A stretch of 59,002 nt of DNA from an uncultured Actinomycetes bacterium (GTDB lineage: Bacteria > Actinomycetota > Actinomycetes > Nanopelagicales > Nanopelagicaceae): assembly GCA_903825015.1 (NCBI GenBank), contig CAIJYZ010000023.1:1-59002 (forward strand). Direction: 5' to 3'. Shown here one piece after another: positions 49,414-59,002 of the stretch (position 1 is the stretch's first letter; every line of letters starts with the position of its first letter). The notes below the pieces were generated by a model. It saw only the letters and a list, made by a program, of their open reading frames with translations, was not told where the DNA came from and searched no databases. The position numbers and the translations under genes are program-made.

Positions 49414-49820
49414 CACGTAGAGCAAATCTTCCAGGTGCTGATGAACTATTTCGTTCAAATGCACCAGCATTATCTGCAGTACCTGCGCAAAGCGAAGCAC
49501 CAGCACCTTTAGTACCGCCGGCTATTGCAACTCCTAAATCGGCCTCAACAAAAAAAGGTGTTCGGACAATTGCTCGACGTCGCGTAACAACAGTTGATCG
49601 CTCTCCATCCGGACGTGAACGTCATGATGAGAAAATAACTGTCTACTTATCCCCTGATGAACTCTTTGATTTGGACCAGGCTCGCTTGCAGCTACGTGGA
49701 GATTTAGGTTTGGCAGTAGATCGTGGTCGAATCGTTCGCGAATCCATTGCTGTAATCATTGCTGACTTAGAGGCAAAGGGTGATCAAAGTATTCTTGCTC
49801 GAAGACTACGAGGACTATAA
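49410..49820 (+). CDS. Small protein with disordered N-terminus and predicted ribbon-helix-helix C-terminal domain; candidate ParA partner
   Basis: ATGA overlap with parA; basic linker STKKGVRTIARRRVTT; HDEKITVYLSPDELFDLDQARLQLRGDLGLAVDRGRIVRESIAVIIADLEAKGD fits strand-helix-helix RHH layout. Confidence 0.7.
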   Translation: MTRRANLPGADELFRSNAPALSAVPAQSEAPAPLVPPAIATPKSASTKKGVRTIARRRVTTVDRSPSGRERHDEKITVYLSPDELFDLDQARLQLRGDLGLAVDRGRIVRESIAVIIADLEAKGDQSILARRLRGL

Positions 49821-49822
49821 AT

Positions 49823-50746
49823 TTAGCCTCGGGCTCTTGGGTGAGCTAAGGCATAGCTTTCGCGCACTTTATCGATCGTAATCAATGTGTAAATCTGTGT
49901 AGTTGTAACAGATGCATGTCCAAGCAATTCTTGAACTACGCGAATATCTGCTCCTCCGTCAAGTAAATGCGTTGCGTAAGAATGTCGAAAAACGTGCGGC
50001 GAAACATGTTCGGTTACTCCGGCATCGTTTGCAGCTCGAAGCACCATATTCCACGCTGATTGTCTAGTAATTCTTCCCCCTCGCGAGTTAAGAAAAAGCG
50101 CGGCATTTGTCTTTGAACTTTTGGCGGCTAGGCCTGGTCTTATTCGTATGAGGTAATCATCAATGGCCTTTGTTGCATAACTTCCAAGAGGAACAATCCG
50201 TTCTTTAGATCCCTTGCCTCGCAACTTAACTGTCGTGATATCACCATCTGCAGTATCCACTTTGTTTAAATCGCCAAGATTGATTCCAATCAATTCACTA
50301 ACTCGAGCCCCACTACTATACAAAAGTTCAATCATTGTCTGATCGCGAAGTGTGATTGGATCACTTTCACGATAGGCCGCATTTATCATTGCCGTAATCG
50401 CCTCAACGCTGAGCGCTTTCGGCAATCTACGCTTGGACACGTTCAGCTGAATTTCAAGAGTTGGATTGGGTAATCCATTTTCCAATAATGCGTGCTTGAA
50501 AAATGATCGAAGAGTCGAATCGATACGGTTGATACTAGATGTCGAAAGCCCAGACTCTTTAAGGTAGATGTTAAATGAATCAATCGTTGTTGAATCTACT
50601 AGAGCCAGATCTGCTCCGTTGAGATATTCACCAAATTTGCGCAAATCACGACCGTAAGCTGAAAGCGTGTTACTCGATAAACCACGTTCAATAGTTAAAT
50701 GATTTAAAAATGATGAAACCGTTGACTCAAAATTCAACGCTTGCAT
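49823..50746 (-). CDS. xerD: Tyrosine recombinase XerD
   Basis: FLNHLTIERGLSSNTLSAYGRDLRKF, ELLYSSGARVSELIGI, HVFRHSYATHLLDGGADIRVVQELLGHASVTTTQIYTLI. Confidence 0.95.
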   Translation of the reverse strand: MQALNFESTVSSFLNHLTIERGLSSNTLSAYGRDLRKFGEYLNGADLALVDSTTIDSFNIYLKESGLSTSSINRIDSTLRSFFKHALLENGLPNPTLEIQLNVSKRRLPKALSVEAITAMINAAYRESDPITLRDQTMIELLYSSGARVSELIGINLGDLNKVDTADGDITTVKLRGKGSKERIVPLGSYATKAIDDYLIRIRPGLAAKSSKTNAALFLNSRGGRITRQSAWNMVLRAANDAGVTEHVSPHVFRHSYATHLLDGGADIRVVQELLGHASVTTTQIYTLITIDKVRESYALAHPRARG

Positions 50747-51824
50747 ATCCGTGAGCTTTTGCTACCGCCGAATAATAAATCGCACCTTCATGCACGTTTA
50801 AACCTTTAGCTAGATTCTCATCAGCTTTGCACGCTCCAAGCCACCCTAGATTTGCAATTGATAATGCATATGGCAAAGTTGCATTAGTTAGTGCATACGT
50901 TGAAGCAACTGGAACTGCGCCAGGCATGTTTGCGACACAATAGAAAACCGAATCATGTACACGATAGGTTGGTTCAGCATGCGTTGTGGCCTTTGAATCT
51001 TCAAAACAACCACCTTGATCAATAGCAATATCAACTAAAACTGACCCCGACTTCATTTCTTTCACCAAAGCGTTTGAAACTAACTTTGGAGCTTTGGCTC
51101 CATGCACTAATACGGCTCCAATAACCAAATCTGCTTGCTTTACCTCACGTTCAATTGCATGTTTTGATGAAGTTAAAGTCTTAATTCTTCCGCCATAAAC
51201 CGTATCGATATATTGAAGGCGATTAACAGATCTATCAATGATCGTGACATCGGCCCCCATTCCAACTGCGATAACTGCAGCGTTGAGTCCTGCAACACCG
51301 CCCCCAATTACTACAACTTTGCCTGGAGCTACTCCGGGTACTCCCCCAAGTAATACTCCGCGCCCACCGTGAGGTTTTTGCAGAGCCGTAGCTCCTACCT
51401 GCGTCGCCAAGCGACCGGCAACTTCACTCATTGGGGCAAGCAAAGGAAGCTGCCCATTAACTTCTACAGTTTCATAAGCAATCGCAGTTGTGCCGCTTGC
51501 TACTAGTGCATCGGTACAGGATTTAGATGCTGCAAGATGCAGATACGTAAATACAATTTGGCCCTTACGAAGTGATGAATACTCACTCTCGATTGGTTCC
51601 TTCACCTTTAACAATAAATCAGCCTTGGCCCACACATCATTGGCGCTCGGAACTATCGAAGCGCCAACTGCAACAAATTGATCATTTGTAATCGCCGAAC
51701 CTAAACCAGCACCATCTTCGATGATTACTGTGTGACCAGCACTTATAAATTCGGAGACGCCTTCAGGGGTAATTGCAACGCGAGATTCGTGGACTTTAAT
51801 TTCCTTTGGTACTCCAACGATCAT
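50727..51824 (-). CDS. ald: Alanine dehydrogenase
   Basis: [73 protein letters not shown]. Confidence 0.96.
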   Translation of the reverse strand: MIVGVPKEIKVHESRVAITPEGVSEFISAGHTVIIEDGAGLGSAITNDQFVAVGASIVPSANDVWAKADLLLKVKEPIESEYSSLRKGQIVFTYLHLAASKSCTDALVASGTTAIAYETVEVNGQLPLLAPMSEVAGRLATQVGATALQKPHGGRGVLLGGVPGVAPGKVVVIGGGVAGLNAAVIAVGMGADVTIIDRSVNRLQYIDTVYGGRIKTLTSSKHAIEREVKQADLVIGAVLVHGAKAPKLVSNALVKEMKSGSVLVDIAIDQGGCFEDSKATTHAEPTYRVHDSVFYCVANMPGAVPVASTYALTNATLPYALSIANLGWLGACKADENLAKGLNVHEGAIYYSAVAKAHGYASVEF

Positions 51825-53459
51825 TTACTTACCTTTCGCTGCTACCGCCGCTTTGATAAGACCAATAAAGAGCGGGTGAGGCTTTGTTGGTCGTGAACGT
51901 AGCTCGGGATGAGCCTGAGTACCTACGTAGTAAGGATGCACCTCTGCTGGCAGTTCTACAAACTCAACTAAGTCGCGTTCTTTGTACATACCGGAGAAAA
52001 CCAAACCAGCCTTTGCTATCTGCTCGCGATACTGATTGTTGACTTCATAGCGGTGGCGATGTCGCTCGGAAATCTCCAAAGCCCCATATGTCTGTGCAAC
52101 AACTGAGCCAGCTAGTAAATCTGATTTATAGAGACCAAGGCGCATAGTTCCACCCATGTCTCCATCGCCGTCCACAACATGTTTCTGATCATCCATTGTT
52201 GCAATCACTGGAGTACCTGAGTCTGAAAACTCGGCAGATATCGCATCCGGCATTGCAGCAAGATTACGAGCTGCTTCTATAACCATGCACTGCAAACCTA
52301 AACAAAGTCCAAGAGTTGGAATTTTGTTCTCTCGGGCAAATTTCAGCGCTCCAACTTTTCCTTCGATGCCTCGAATTCCAAAACCACCTGGAACAACTAT
52401 TGCATCAAGGCCTTTGAGATGCTTTTCAGCACCCTGCGCACTTTCGCACTCATCACTTGGAATCCAAACAATTTCAATCTTTGCTTCATTTGCAAAGCCA
52501 CCCGCGCGCAGCGCTTCTGAGACAGAGAGATATGCATCTGGAAGATCGATGTACTTTCCAACTAAGCCGACTCGGACTTGATGCTTGGGGTGGTGCACTT
52601 TCTCTAGAAGAGCATCCCATTCGCCCCAAATAACTTCATGGCCACCAAGATCTAAACGCTTTACAACATACGAATCTAATCCCTCTGAGTGTAAAACTTT
52701 AGGAATGTCATAAATAGATGGTGCATCCATAGCGGCAACGACGGCCTCAGAATCAACATCGCACATCAGAGAAATCTTTTTCTTAACTGCTAAAGGAATC
52801 TCTCTATCAGAGCGTAAAACAATGGCATCAGGTGCGATTCCAATACTTCGCAATGCAGCAACTGAATGTTGAGTCGGCTTAGTTTTTAACTCACCTGATG
52901 GGCCGATGTATGGAACCAGTGAAATATGTAAATAGAAAACATTATCTCGACCAACTTCTTGGCGAATCTGTCTAATAGCTTCAAGAAATGGTTGCGACTC
53001 GATATCACCAACTGTGCCGCCAACTTCGGTGATGACGACATCGATATCTGGCGCAGCCATGGCGCGAATGCGCTCCTTAATCTCATTTGTAATATGCGGA
53101 ATCACCTGAACCGTTTCGCCCAAATACTCACCGCGACGCTCACGTGCAATCACCCGAGAATAAACTTGCCCGGTTGTTACGTTTGCTGACCCATGCAAAT
53201 TCGTATCCAAGAAGCGTTCGTAATGTCCGATGTCCAGATCTGTTTCAGAACCATCGTCGGTCACAAAAACCTCACCATGTTGAAAGGGGTTCATAGTGCC
53301 CGGATCAACGTTGAGATAAGGATCGAGTTTTTGCATCGTCACTCGAATACCACGAGCTACCAATAATCTGCCCAGTGATGAAGCTGTGAGTCCTTTGCCA
53401 AGTGATGAGGCGACTCCGCCAGTTACGAATAAATGCTTAGTTACATGAGGTTGGCCCAT
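51825..53459 (-). CDS. pyrG: CTP synthase (ORF extends to 53477)
   Basis: [76 protein letters not shown]. Confidence 0.98.
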   Translation of the reverse strand: MGQPHVTKHLFVTGGVASSLGKGLTASSLGRLLVARGIRVTMQKLDPYLNVDPGTMNPFQHGEVFVTDDGSETDLDIGHYERFLDTNLHGSANVTTGQVYSRVIARERRGEYLGETVQVIPHITNEIKERIRAMAAPDIDVVITEVGGTVGDIESQPFLEAIRQIRQEVGRDNVFYLHISLVPYIGPSGELKTKPTQHSVAALRSIGIAPDAIVLRSDREIPLAVKKKISLMCDVDSEAVVAAMDAPSIYDIPKVLHSEGLDSYVVKRLDLGGHEVIWGEWDALLEKVHHPKHQVRVGLVGKYIDLPDAYLSVSEALRAGGFANEAKIEIVWIPSDECESAQGAEKHLKGLDAIVVPGGFGIRGIEGKVGALKFARENKIPTLGLCLGLQCMVIEAARNLAAMPDAISAEFSDSGTPVIATMDDQKHVVDGDGDMGGTMRLGLYKSDLLAGSVVAQTYGALEISERHRHRYEVNNQYREQIAKAGLVFSGMYKERDLVEFVELPAEVHPYYVGTQAHPELRSRPTKPHPLFIGLIKAAVAAKGK

Positions 53460-53485
53460 GGGAGACGAACCTATCATCGCTTTGG

Positions 53486-55213
53486 CTAGTGAGCCGACAA
53501 TGGGAGCTCGAGCAGCTCGGTGGCGTGTTCACGGGCACTTGTAGAGCTCTCCATACCAGCCAGCATTCGGGCAATCTCTTCTATTCTCTGGTTATCTCGA
53601 ACTTTTGTGACATTGCTTTCAGTTACCGAACCATCAGAGTTTTTTGTGACAACAAAGTGAGAATCGGCCCACGCAGCAACTTGCGGTAAATGAGTAACAA
53701 CTATTACTTGTGCATGTTTTGACAGTGCGTGCAGTCGGCGACCCACTTCAATTGCAGCCTTGCCACCAACTCCTGCATCTACTTCATCGAAAACATAAGT
53801 GCCAACAGGGTGAGTCGATGCTAAAACAACTTCCAAAGCCAACATCACGCGTGACATTTCTCCACCGCTTGCACCTTTTGCAAGTGCAACTAGTGGGCCA
53901 TTCTTGTGCGCCTGAATCAACATCGAAACTTCATCACAGCCAAGAGATGTGAAATCTGACTCTTTTAAGGATGTGTAGTCCGCGCTTTCTATTACTACGT
54001 GAAATGAAGTATGAGGCATAGATAGTTGTTGAATTTCTGCCGTAACTTGTGTTGCAAGTGAGGCAGCACTTTCGTTACGAATCTCTGTCAAGTCTTTAGC
54101 TGCTTTGACCAAAGATTTTTTAAAACTTGTTAGTTCAATCTCTAACTCTTTAAGCCTTTCATCACCACCTTCTAAATCTGCAATCGCGTTTTTAGAGCCT
54201 TCGTAGCGATCAATCAATGCATTCAGCTCTTCATCGACACTCTGCGAGCTTCCATATTTCTTAATTAATGCGTTTATTTCGGCTTTGCGTGAGTTTAAGT
54301 AATCTAATCGCGATGGATCTGCCTCTAAATTAGACAAGTAGGAAGAAAGAACGCTCTTGGCATCATCTACTAGAAAAAAAGCTTCGCTAATTCTCTGATA
54401 AATCTCTTCAACCTCTGGGTCTTTGTTGCGTGAGGAATCTAGTGATTTACGTGCTACACCAAGTGTGGTGAGCGAACCTGAATCCTCATCTTCGATTGCA
54501 GAGCTTGCCATTTGAGTCGAGATTCGCAGTTCTTCAACATTTGATAAACGCGCAATCTCCATTGATATATCTGCCACTTCATTGCGAACAGCTTTGAGCT
54601 TTGTCATGGTTTGGACAAATTCACGCAGCTCTTGAAGCTGGGCATCTCTTGAGTCAATGCTCTTTTTCATTGCAGCGATTCTGCTTTTTAAATCATGATA
54701 GGCGCGAAGGTGTTCTTGATACTGCTTTAGAGATGTCCTCAGTTTTGCTCCAGCGAAACGGTCCAGAAGTTCACGTTGCTTTACCGCTTTTGTCATATTT
54801 AGGTTCGCTGCTTGTGCATGAACTTCTACAAGGTTTTCACTTGCAGAGATTAATGCGCTTGCCGGAACTGATATCGAATTACTTGTAGCTTTGCTCTTTC
54901 CATCTGCATTAACTGTGCGAGTTAAAATCAACTCCCCATCTTCAACTTGCAACCCTGCTTCCTCAAAGCTTTCTGCAAGTTCTAATGGAACAGAGAACCT
55001 GCCACTAGCAATTAAGCGCTCACTGCCAGTACGCACTAAAGAACTATCGCTCTTTCCTCCCAAAATTAGATTAAGCGCGGTCAGAATCATTGTTTTACCG
55101 GCGCCTGTTTCTCCAGTGAGAACAGTTAATCCAGGTGATATTTCAAGAGTTGAGTGTTCAATAACACCAATTGAGCGAATTGTTATCTCTTCTAGAAAAG
55201 TACGATCACTCAC
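53486..55213 (-). CDS. recN: DNA repair protein RecN (GTG 55213 preferred; ORF extends to 55249)
   Basis: [83 protein letters not shown]. Confidence 0.95.
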   Translation of the reverse strand: MSDRTFLEEITIRSIGVIEHSTLEISPGLTVLTGETGAGKTMILTALNLILGGKSDSSLVRTGSERLIASGRFSVPLELAESFEEAGLQVEDGELILTRTVNADGKSKATSNSISVPASALISASENLVEVHAQAANLNMTKAVKQRELLDRFAGAKLRTSLKQYQEHLRAYHDLKSRIAAMKKSIDSRDAQLQELREFVQTMTKLKAVRNEVADISMEIARLSNVEELRISTQMASSAIEDEDSGSLTTLGVARKSLDSSRNKDPEVEEIYQRISEAFFLVDDAKSVLSSYLSNLEADPSRLDYLNSRKAEINALIKKYGSSQSVDEELNALIDRYEGSKNAIADLEGGDERLKELEIELTSFKKSLVKAAKDLTEIRNESAASLATQVTAEIQQLSMPHTSFHVVIESADYTSLKESDFTSLGCDEVSMLIQAHKNGPLVALAKGASGGEMSRVMLALEVVLASTHPVGTYVFDEVDAGVGGKAAIEVGRRLHALSKHAQVIVVTHLPQVAAWADSHFVVTKNSDGSVTESNVTKVRDNQRIEEIARMLAGMESSTSAREHATELLELPLSAH

Positions 55214-56063
55214 CGCGCCAGCCCTCAACGGGGAGTTTAAATTTAGCAACTAACCGATCGCTAAAAACAGTATTAGTTAAATGTGCCAACTTAACCACAT
55301 GGGCGTCTTTAGTTATATGGACTCGATCTCCTGATTGTAAATTCGACTTTCGTAAAGAATCTGCCGAAAGAACAGCCTCGGGTGAATCAACTCGAACAAC
55401 GATTTCAGATTGTGGAGAGATCACAAGTGGACGCGAGAATAAAGCATGTGCCGATATGGGAAGAACAACTAACGCATCAACTTCGGGCCACACAATTGGA
55501 CCCCCTGCAGAAAAAGCATAAGCAGTAGATCCTGTTGGAGTAGAACAGATCAAGCCATCGCAACCCCACCGAGAGATAGGACGGCCATCAATTTCAAGAA
55601 AAAGTTCAACCATGCTCGACTGCTCGCGCTCAACCGTTACTTCATTAAGTGCCCAACCCTCTGAAATGATCTCACCCTCACGCTTAATGGAATATTGAAG
55701 AACCATTCGTGAATCAATCACATATGACATACTAGTAATCGCCGAAACAATAGTTTCTAGAGGCGGCTTTTCAACTTCTGCAAGAAAGCCAACATGCCCC
55801 AAATTCACGCCCAGCAATGGAATTTGCTGTTCCCGGGTGACTTCGGCGGCCCGCAACATTGTCCCGTCTCCCCCAAGTACAACTGCTACTTCAAGCTGGG
55901 GCAAAGATTCAACATCACACTTAATAAGACCATGGATAGATACATCAGAAATTGTAAAAAGTGCGAAGCCCGCTTCGGCAAAATCCTTCACCAATGAAGT
56001 TGCAGCCATTACAGCTTCTGCTCGCGAGGGATTGCAAACAATAAGTAGATTGCGTTGACTCAT
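55206..56063 (-). CDS. nadK: NAD kinase
   Basis: VVLGGDGTMLRAAEVTREQQIPLLGVNLGHVGFLAEVE, DGLICSTPTGSTAYAFSAGGPIVWPEVDALVVLPI. Confidence 0.97.
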   Translation of the reverse strand: MSQRNLLIVCNPSRAEAVMAATSLVKDFAEAGFALFTISDVSIHGLIKCDVESLPQLEVAVVLGGDGTMLRAAEVTREQQIPLLGVNLGHVGFLAEVEKPPLETIVSAITSMSYVIDSRMVLQYSIKREGEIISEGWALNEVTVEREQSSMVELFLEIDGRPISRWGCDGLICSTPTGSTAYAFSAGGPIVWPEVDALVVLPISAHALFSRPLVISPQSEIVVRVDSPEAVLSADSLRKSNLQSGDRVHITKDAHVVKLAHLTNTVFSDRLVAKFKLPVEGWRGE

Positions 56064-56852
56064 TTATTGAGGTCCCATTGCAATCGCTTGATCTAAAGCA
56101 TCATGGTCGATTTCAGGAGCACCTCTACGTAACCATAAGAAATACTCAACATTTCCAGCTGGTCCAGGCAATGGACTTGCAGCGATTCCAAGAGTTCCGA
56201 GCCCAACATCGTAAGCAGAATCAGCAACTTCGATCACTGCTGATTTTCGCAAGACAGGATCGCGTACAACTCCTCCGGCACCTAATTTTTCACGGCCAAC
56301 TTCAAACTGTGGCTTTACCATCACTACGAAATCGGCATCAGATTTAGAAACAGCGGCAAGAGCAGGCAAAACAAGGGTTAATGAGATGAAGGAAAGATCA
56401 GCTACGACCAGATCGATTGGATCTCCGATTACTTCACCAGTCAAATGGCGAATATTCGTGCGATCATGCACGGTAACTCGTGGGTCTTGTCGAAGTTCCC
56501 ACGCTAACTGCCCGTATCCAACATCAACAGCAACCACATGTCCTGCGCCACGTCGAAGTAGTACGTCGGTAAACCCACCGGTGGATGCACCCGCATCTAG
56601 ACAACGCTTACCTTCAACAACAACGCCGGTAAAAGCATCTAAAGCTCCAGCCAATTTATGACCTCCACGCGAAACAAAATCATCACGTTTGCCATGTAGC
56701 TTAATAGAGGTCTCTGCATCAACCATGGTTGCCGGTTTTGTTGCCGGAATTCCATTGACTAAGACAGAGCGAGCCTCTATTAAATCTGATGCATGCTCGC
56801 GCGATCGTGCAAGTTCTCTTCGCACTAGCTCTGCATCAAGACGAATCTTCAT
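56064..56852 (-). CDS. tlyA: TlyA family rRNA methyltransferase/hemolysin-like protein
   Basis: IRLDAELVRRELARSREHASDLIEARSVLVNG (S4 domain), FVSRGGHKLAGALDAF, CLDAGASTGGFTDVLLRRGAGHVVAVDVGYGQL. Confidence 0.95.
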   Translation of the reverse strand: MKIRLDAELVRRELARSREHASDLIEARSVLVNGIPATKPATMVDAETSIKLHGKRDDFVSRGGHKLAGALDAFTGVVVEGKRCLDAGASTGGFTDVLLRRGAGHVVAVDVGYGQLAWELRQDPRVTVHDRTNIRHLTGEVIGDPIDLVVADLSFISLTLVLPALAAVSKSDADFVVMVKPQFEVGREKLGAGGVVRDPVLRKSAVIEVADSAYDVGLGTLGIAASPLPGPAGNVEYFLWLRRGAPEIDHDALDQAIAMGPQ

Positions 56853-56861
56853 CGCTATTAC

Positions 56862-57023
56862 TTACAACCCATCAATCGATGAGAGCGCAGTAGATAGTTT
56901 TTGATGTAACTGCTCGTATCGATCGCCGTGATCATTAACCTGCATTGCATCAATTTCAACTAATTCACTACGAATCTCTTCCACCAAGTTTTCACTCTGT
57001 GTATGTTCAGAAGCGGTGGTCAT
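56862..57023 (-). CDS. Small 53-aa protein (not in supplied ORF track)
   Basis: Minus-strand ATG at 57021-57023 to TAA at 56862-56864: MTTASEHTQSENLVEEIRSELVEIDAMQVNDHGDRYEQLHQKLSTALSSIDGL; start overlaps stop of upstream CDS (TAATG) and position matches the small gene next to tlyA in mycobacteria. Confidence 0.75.
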   Translation of the reverse strand: MTTASEHTQSENLVEEIRSELVEIDAMQVNDHGDRYEQLHQKLSTALSSIDGL

Positions 57024-57376
57024 TACTTGCTCGCTTTCTTGGTTGTTGATTTTGTCGCTGCCGCCTTCTTAGTAGCGCTGGCCTTAGGAGCCGCCTTCTT
57101 AGTAGCGCTCTTTTTAACTGTAGTTTTTGCACTAGGTGAATTCGCCATCTTCAATCGAGTGACTTCCTCTTTCAGTGCCTCAAACTCTCCGCGCTTAACA
57201 AATCCCATTTTAGAAACTGAACGTTCAACCTCATCCTCAATTTTGATTTTGAGTGCTTCTCCACCTTCGCGCAACCATTGATTGACAGATGCTGCGACCT
57301 CGGAAGCGTTTTTGTCTTCAGTTACTTTATTGAGATAAGTGCGCAGGGTTGAAAAAATGTCATTAGCCATGGTCAT
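57023..57376 (-). CDS. Small coiled-coil (UbiK/BMFP-like) protein with Lys/Ala-rich histone H1-like tail
   Basis: MTMANDIFSTLRTYLNKVTEDKNASEVAASVNQWLREGGEALKIKIEDEVERSVSKMGFVKRGEFEALKEEVTRLK + KKSATKKAAPKASATKKAAATKSTTKKASK. Confidence 0.7.
   Translation of the reverse strand: MTMANDIFSTLRTYLNKVTEDKNASEVAASVNQWLREGGEALKIKIEDEVERSVSKMGFVKRGEFEALKEEVTRLKMANSPSAKTTVKKSATKKAAPKASATKKAAATKSTTKKASK
57060..57109 (-). repeat. Short in-frame tandem repeat (30-bp period) encoding the Lys/Ala tail
   Basis: GCCGCCTTCTTAGTAGCGCT at 57060-57079 and 57090-57109, identical 20-mers. Confidence 0.8.
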
Positions 57377-57384
57377 AAGCCTAC

Positions 57385-57738
57385 CTAAATTCGTGAAATC
57401 TCTATCGCTTCTACCTGCCAACGGCTTGCAAGGCCGGAAGCTCCACGCCAAAATCTACGGTGAATAGCCCCTGATATTTCAACCCACTCGTCAGGATGCA
57501 ACGATAAAGCCGTTCGACGCGACTTAGCGCTCCAAGCGCCAATATCAAGAGTGTCGACGCCATCTCTTTTGGCTCGGGTAACTATTAGCCGGAACTCAAC
57601 AACCTTGTCCCCCGATGGCAGTTGCTTTTCAACGGCATCTGCTGAAACACGTCCCCGAATCATTAGATCATTAAGGAAAAAGTCTTCTTGCTCTTCTTCT
57701 TTTGCAGTTTTTTTCTTAGTTGCAATTTTTACGGCCAT
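57385..57738 (-). CDS. SSB-like OB-fold protein (start 57738)
   Basis: FFLNDLMIRGRVSADAVEKQLPSGDKVVEFRLIVTRAKRDGVDTLDIGAWSAKSRRTALSLHPDEWVEISGAIHRRFWRGASGLASRWQVEAIEISRI resembles the SSB OB-fold. Confidence 0.75.
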   Translation of the reverse strand: MAVKIATKKKTAKEEEQEDFFLNDLMIRGRVSADAVEKQLPSGDKVVEFRLIVTRAKRDGVDTLDIGAWSAKSRRTALSLHPDEWVEISGAIHRRFWRGASGLASRWQVEAIEISRI

Positions 57739-57832
57739 GGAGCATCTCATCTCTCGTGTGATTGGATGCAAAAGGTTCACCGATTCAACTGACATACAAT
57801 CACAGAGTAAATGAACCCTGTGTATAGCTTGA

Positions 57833-58774
57833 TTACAGGGCGCGTTCGGCCGCATCCGTGAAATCATCGGCATCAATTGCCGCACATTTGGCAAACCACT
57901 CTTTAGCCTCAATGGTTCGCCCGGCAGCATCTAACGCATCTGCGTAGGCATATCGCAAACGAAGTGCCCAATCTTCCTCTTCATTGTTTAACTCTTTGCA
58001 TGTAAGTGTGACAACTGCAGCATCGAACTCACCTAAATCACGACGGGCACCCGATGCGACAATGCGCATCTCAATCTCTTCGGGTTTTGCCAATCTTTTA
58101 ACCTCTGCAGAACCAGCCAAATTCAATGCTTTCAATGGATTACCAAGTCCGCGTTCGCAATCTGCCATTACAGGCCACATTGAAACATCACCTGAAATTC
58201 GATGCGAGGCACGAAGCTCTTTTAATGCAATTTCATAATGTCCTGCTCGATACGCGGCATACCCGGCAGATTCGCGAACAACAGCTAATCGACCTGCATG
58301 GTGAGCGGCGGCAACACCATGCTTGTGCGCGCGCTGTGGGTCATCTTCGGCATACAAATTAACGCACGCTAAATGACGTGCAACAACCTTTGCATTCTCA
58401 GCAGATAAAGATAAAAGCTCTGCACGCAAAGATTTATCCAACTCTTCACCAGTAATCTCTTCTGGGATATCAGGTTCAAAAATTCGTGGACGCAAACGAG
58501 ATTGCTCACGATCAATTGGTGCAGGACGCGCGCCACGTGGATCTGAACCGTCGCGAGTTTGGCGCGGTGCACCAGGACGTGAAGTTGAGCCACCGCGCGC
58601 AGGTAAATCTTCACGGCGGCGTTGTGAATTTGGACCAGTCGGTTTTCCATCACTACTTGAAGGACGCGAGGATCCGCTGGAGCTACTTGAAGGACGCGAG
58701 GAAGAACGCGGTGTTGAAGGACGATCAGATGGTGGACGTGAATTTCTACGCTCTTCCATTGCGATCTCCCTCAT
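57833..58774 (-). CDS. TPR-like protein with Arg/Ser/Pro-rich disordered N-terminus (Rv1691-like)
   Basis: RS-rich N-term (RRNSRPPSDRPSTPRSSSRPSSSSSGSSRPSSSDGK...), C-terminal helical repeats (AGYAAYRAGHYEIALKELRASHRISGD..., ALDAAGRTIEAKEWFAKCAAID); start may be a few codons downstream. Confidence 0.8.
   Translation of the reverse strand: MREIAMEERRNSRPPSDRPSTPRSSSRPSSSSSGSSRPSSSDGKPTGPNSQRRREDLPARGGSTSRPGAPRQTRDGSDPRGARPAPIDREQSRLRPRIFEPDIPEEITGEELDKSLRAELLSLSAENAKVVARHLACVNLYAEDDPQRAHKHGVAAAHHAGRLAVVRESAGYAAYRAGHYEIALKELRASHRISGDVSMWPVMADCERGLGNPLKALNLAGSAEVKRLAKPEEIEMRIVASGARRDLGEFDAAVVTLTCKELNNEEEDWALRLRYAYADALDAAGRTIEAKEWFAKCAAIDADDFTDAAERAL
58653..58702 (-). repeat. Short in-frame tandem repeat (30-bp period) in the RS-rich segment
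   Basis: CTACTTGAAGGACGCGAGGA at 58653-58672 and 58683-58702. Confidence 0.8.
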
Positions 58775-58857
58775 TTTTCTTTTGTCATATATCTTTTTTC
58801 ACTATTGCTTTTCTGAATACTATTTATCTTCATTTCCTAGATTACTTCACGGGAAAT

Positions 58858-58890
58858 AAAAAAGGGGCGCTCGTTAAAGCGCACCTTTTT
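58858..58890 (-). terminator. Intrinsic terminator of the rRNA operon, downstream of 5S
   Basis: AAAAAGG-GGCGCT-cgttaa-AGCGC-ACCTTTTT hairpin flanked by A/T tracts, immediately 3' of 5S on the minus strand. Confidence 0.85.
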
Positions 58891-58899
58891 ATAAAAGAA

Positions 58900-59002
58900 G
58901 TCCGGCGACGTTCTACTCTCCCACAAGGTCACCCTTGCAGTACCATCGACGCTGAGAGGCTTAACGTCCGGGTTCGGAATGGGACCGGGTGTTTCCCTCT
59001 CG
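58900..59002 (-). rRNA. rrf: 5S rRNA, 5' end truncated by window edge
   Basis: Minus strand CGAGAGGGAAACACCCGGTCCCATTCCGAACCCGGACGTTAAGCCTCTCAGCGTCGATGGTACTGC...GGGAGAGTAGAACGTCGCCGGAC. Confidence 0.97.

Noticed and set aside
1-59002. CRISPR arrays, IS elements, prophage or toxin-antitoxin/defence islands
   Set aside because: No direct-repeat/spacer arrays, transposase, integrase (other than XerD), phage structural genes or defence nuclease cassettes seen among the ORFs; the single RecB-like nuclease is a conserved housekeeping-type gene beside trmI

Overview
This window is a densely packed, low-GC actinobacterial chromosome segment. It carries mycothiol ligase MshC, PafBC, a GarA-like FHA protein, FtsR-like MerR proteins, helicase-less PriA and ScpAB/ParA. 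By inference it comes from a genome-streamlined lineage, plausibly freshwater acI/Nanopelagicales. Almost all of it is core genome in known actinobacterial synteny: coaBC-metK-priA-def-fmt-rsmB-rpe-(FMN riboswitch)-ribM-hisE-hisG; serB; ung; tRNA-Leu(GAG); DUF3090-SCO1664-mshC; trmI-pafB-pafC-tatA-tatC-helY; gcvP-MerR-DUF151-ftsR-garA-gcvH; a cmk-der fusion; tyrA-aroH; rluB-scpB-scpA; parA; xerD-ald-pyrG-recN-nadK-tlyA; and a truncated 5S rRNA at the right edge. I found no transposon, prophage, CRISPR array or obvious defence system. The points most worth a second look are: (1) a ParA plus small RHH-protein pair divergent from scpAB, with a 271-bp AT-rich intergenic array of TTATCGA(T/C)A palindromes about 2.3 kb away; (2) loss of the whole Pup-proteasome cassette between trmI and pafB, leaving a 17-nt gene overlap; (3) replacement of the riboflavin operon by an FMN-riboswitch-controlled ribM/pnuX-type transporter, with a readable SD-sequestering switch; (4) eight convergent gene junctions, four of which overlap by exactly 4 nt at their stop codons, with only one obvious intrinsic terminator; (5) uncharacterised structured leaders upstream of an NCS2 permease and gcvP; and (6) a small-protein cluster that includes a 53-aa ORF absent from the supplied ORF track.
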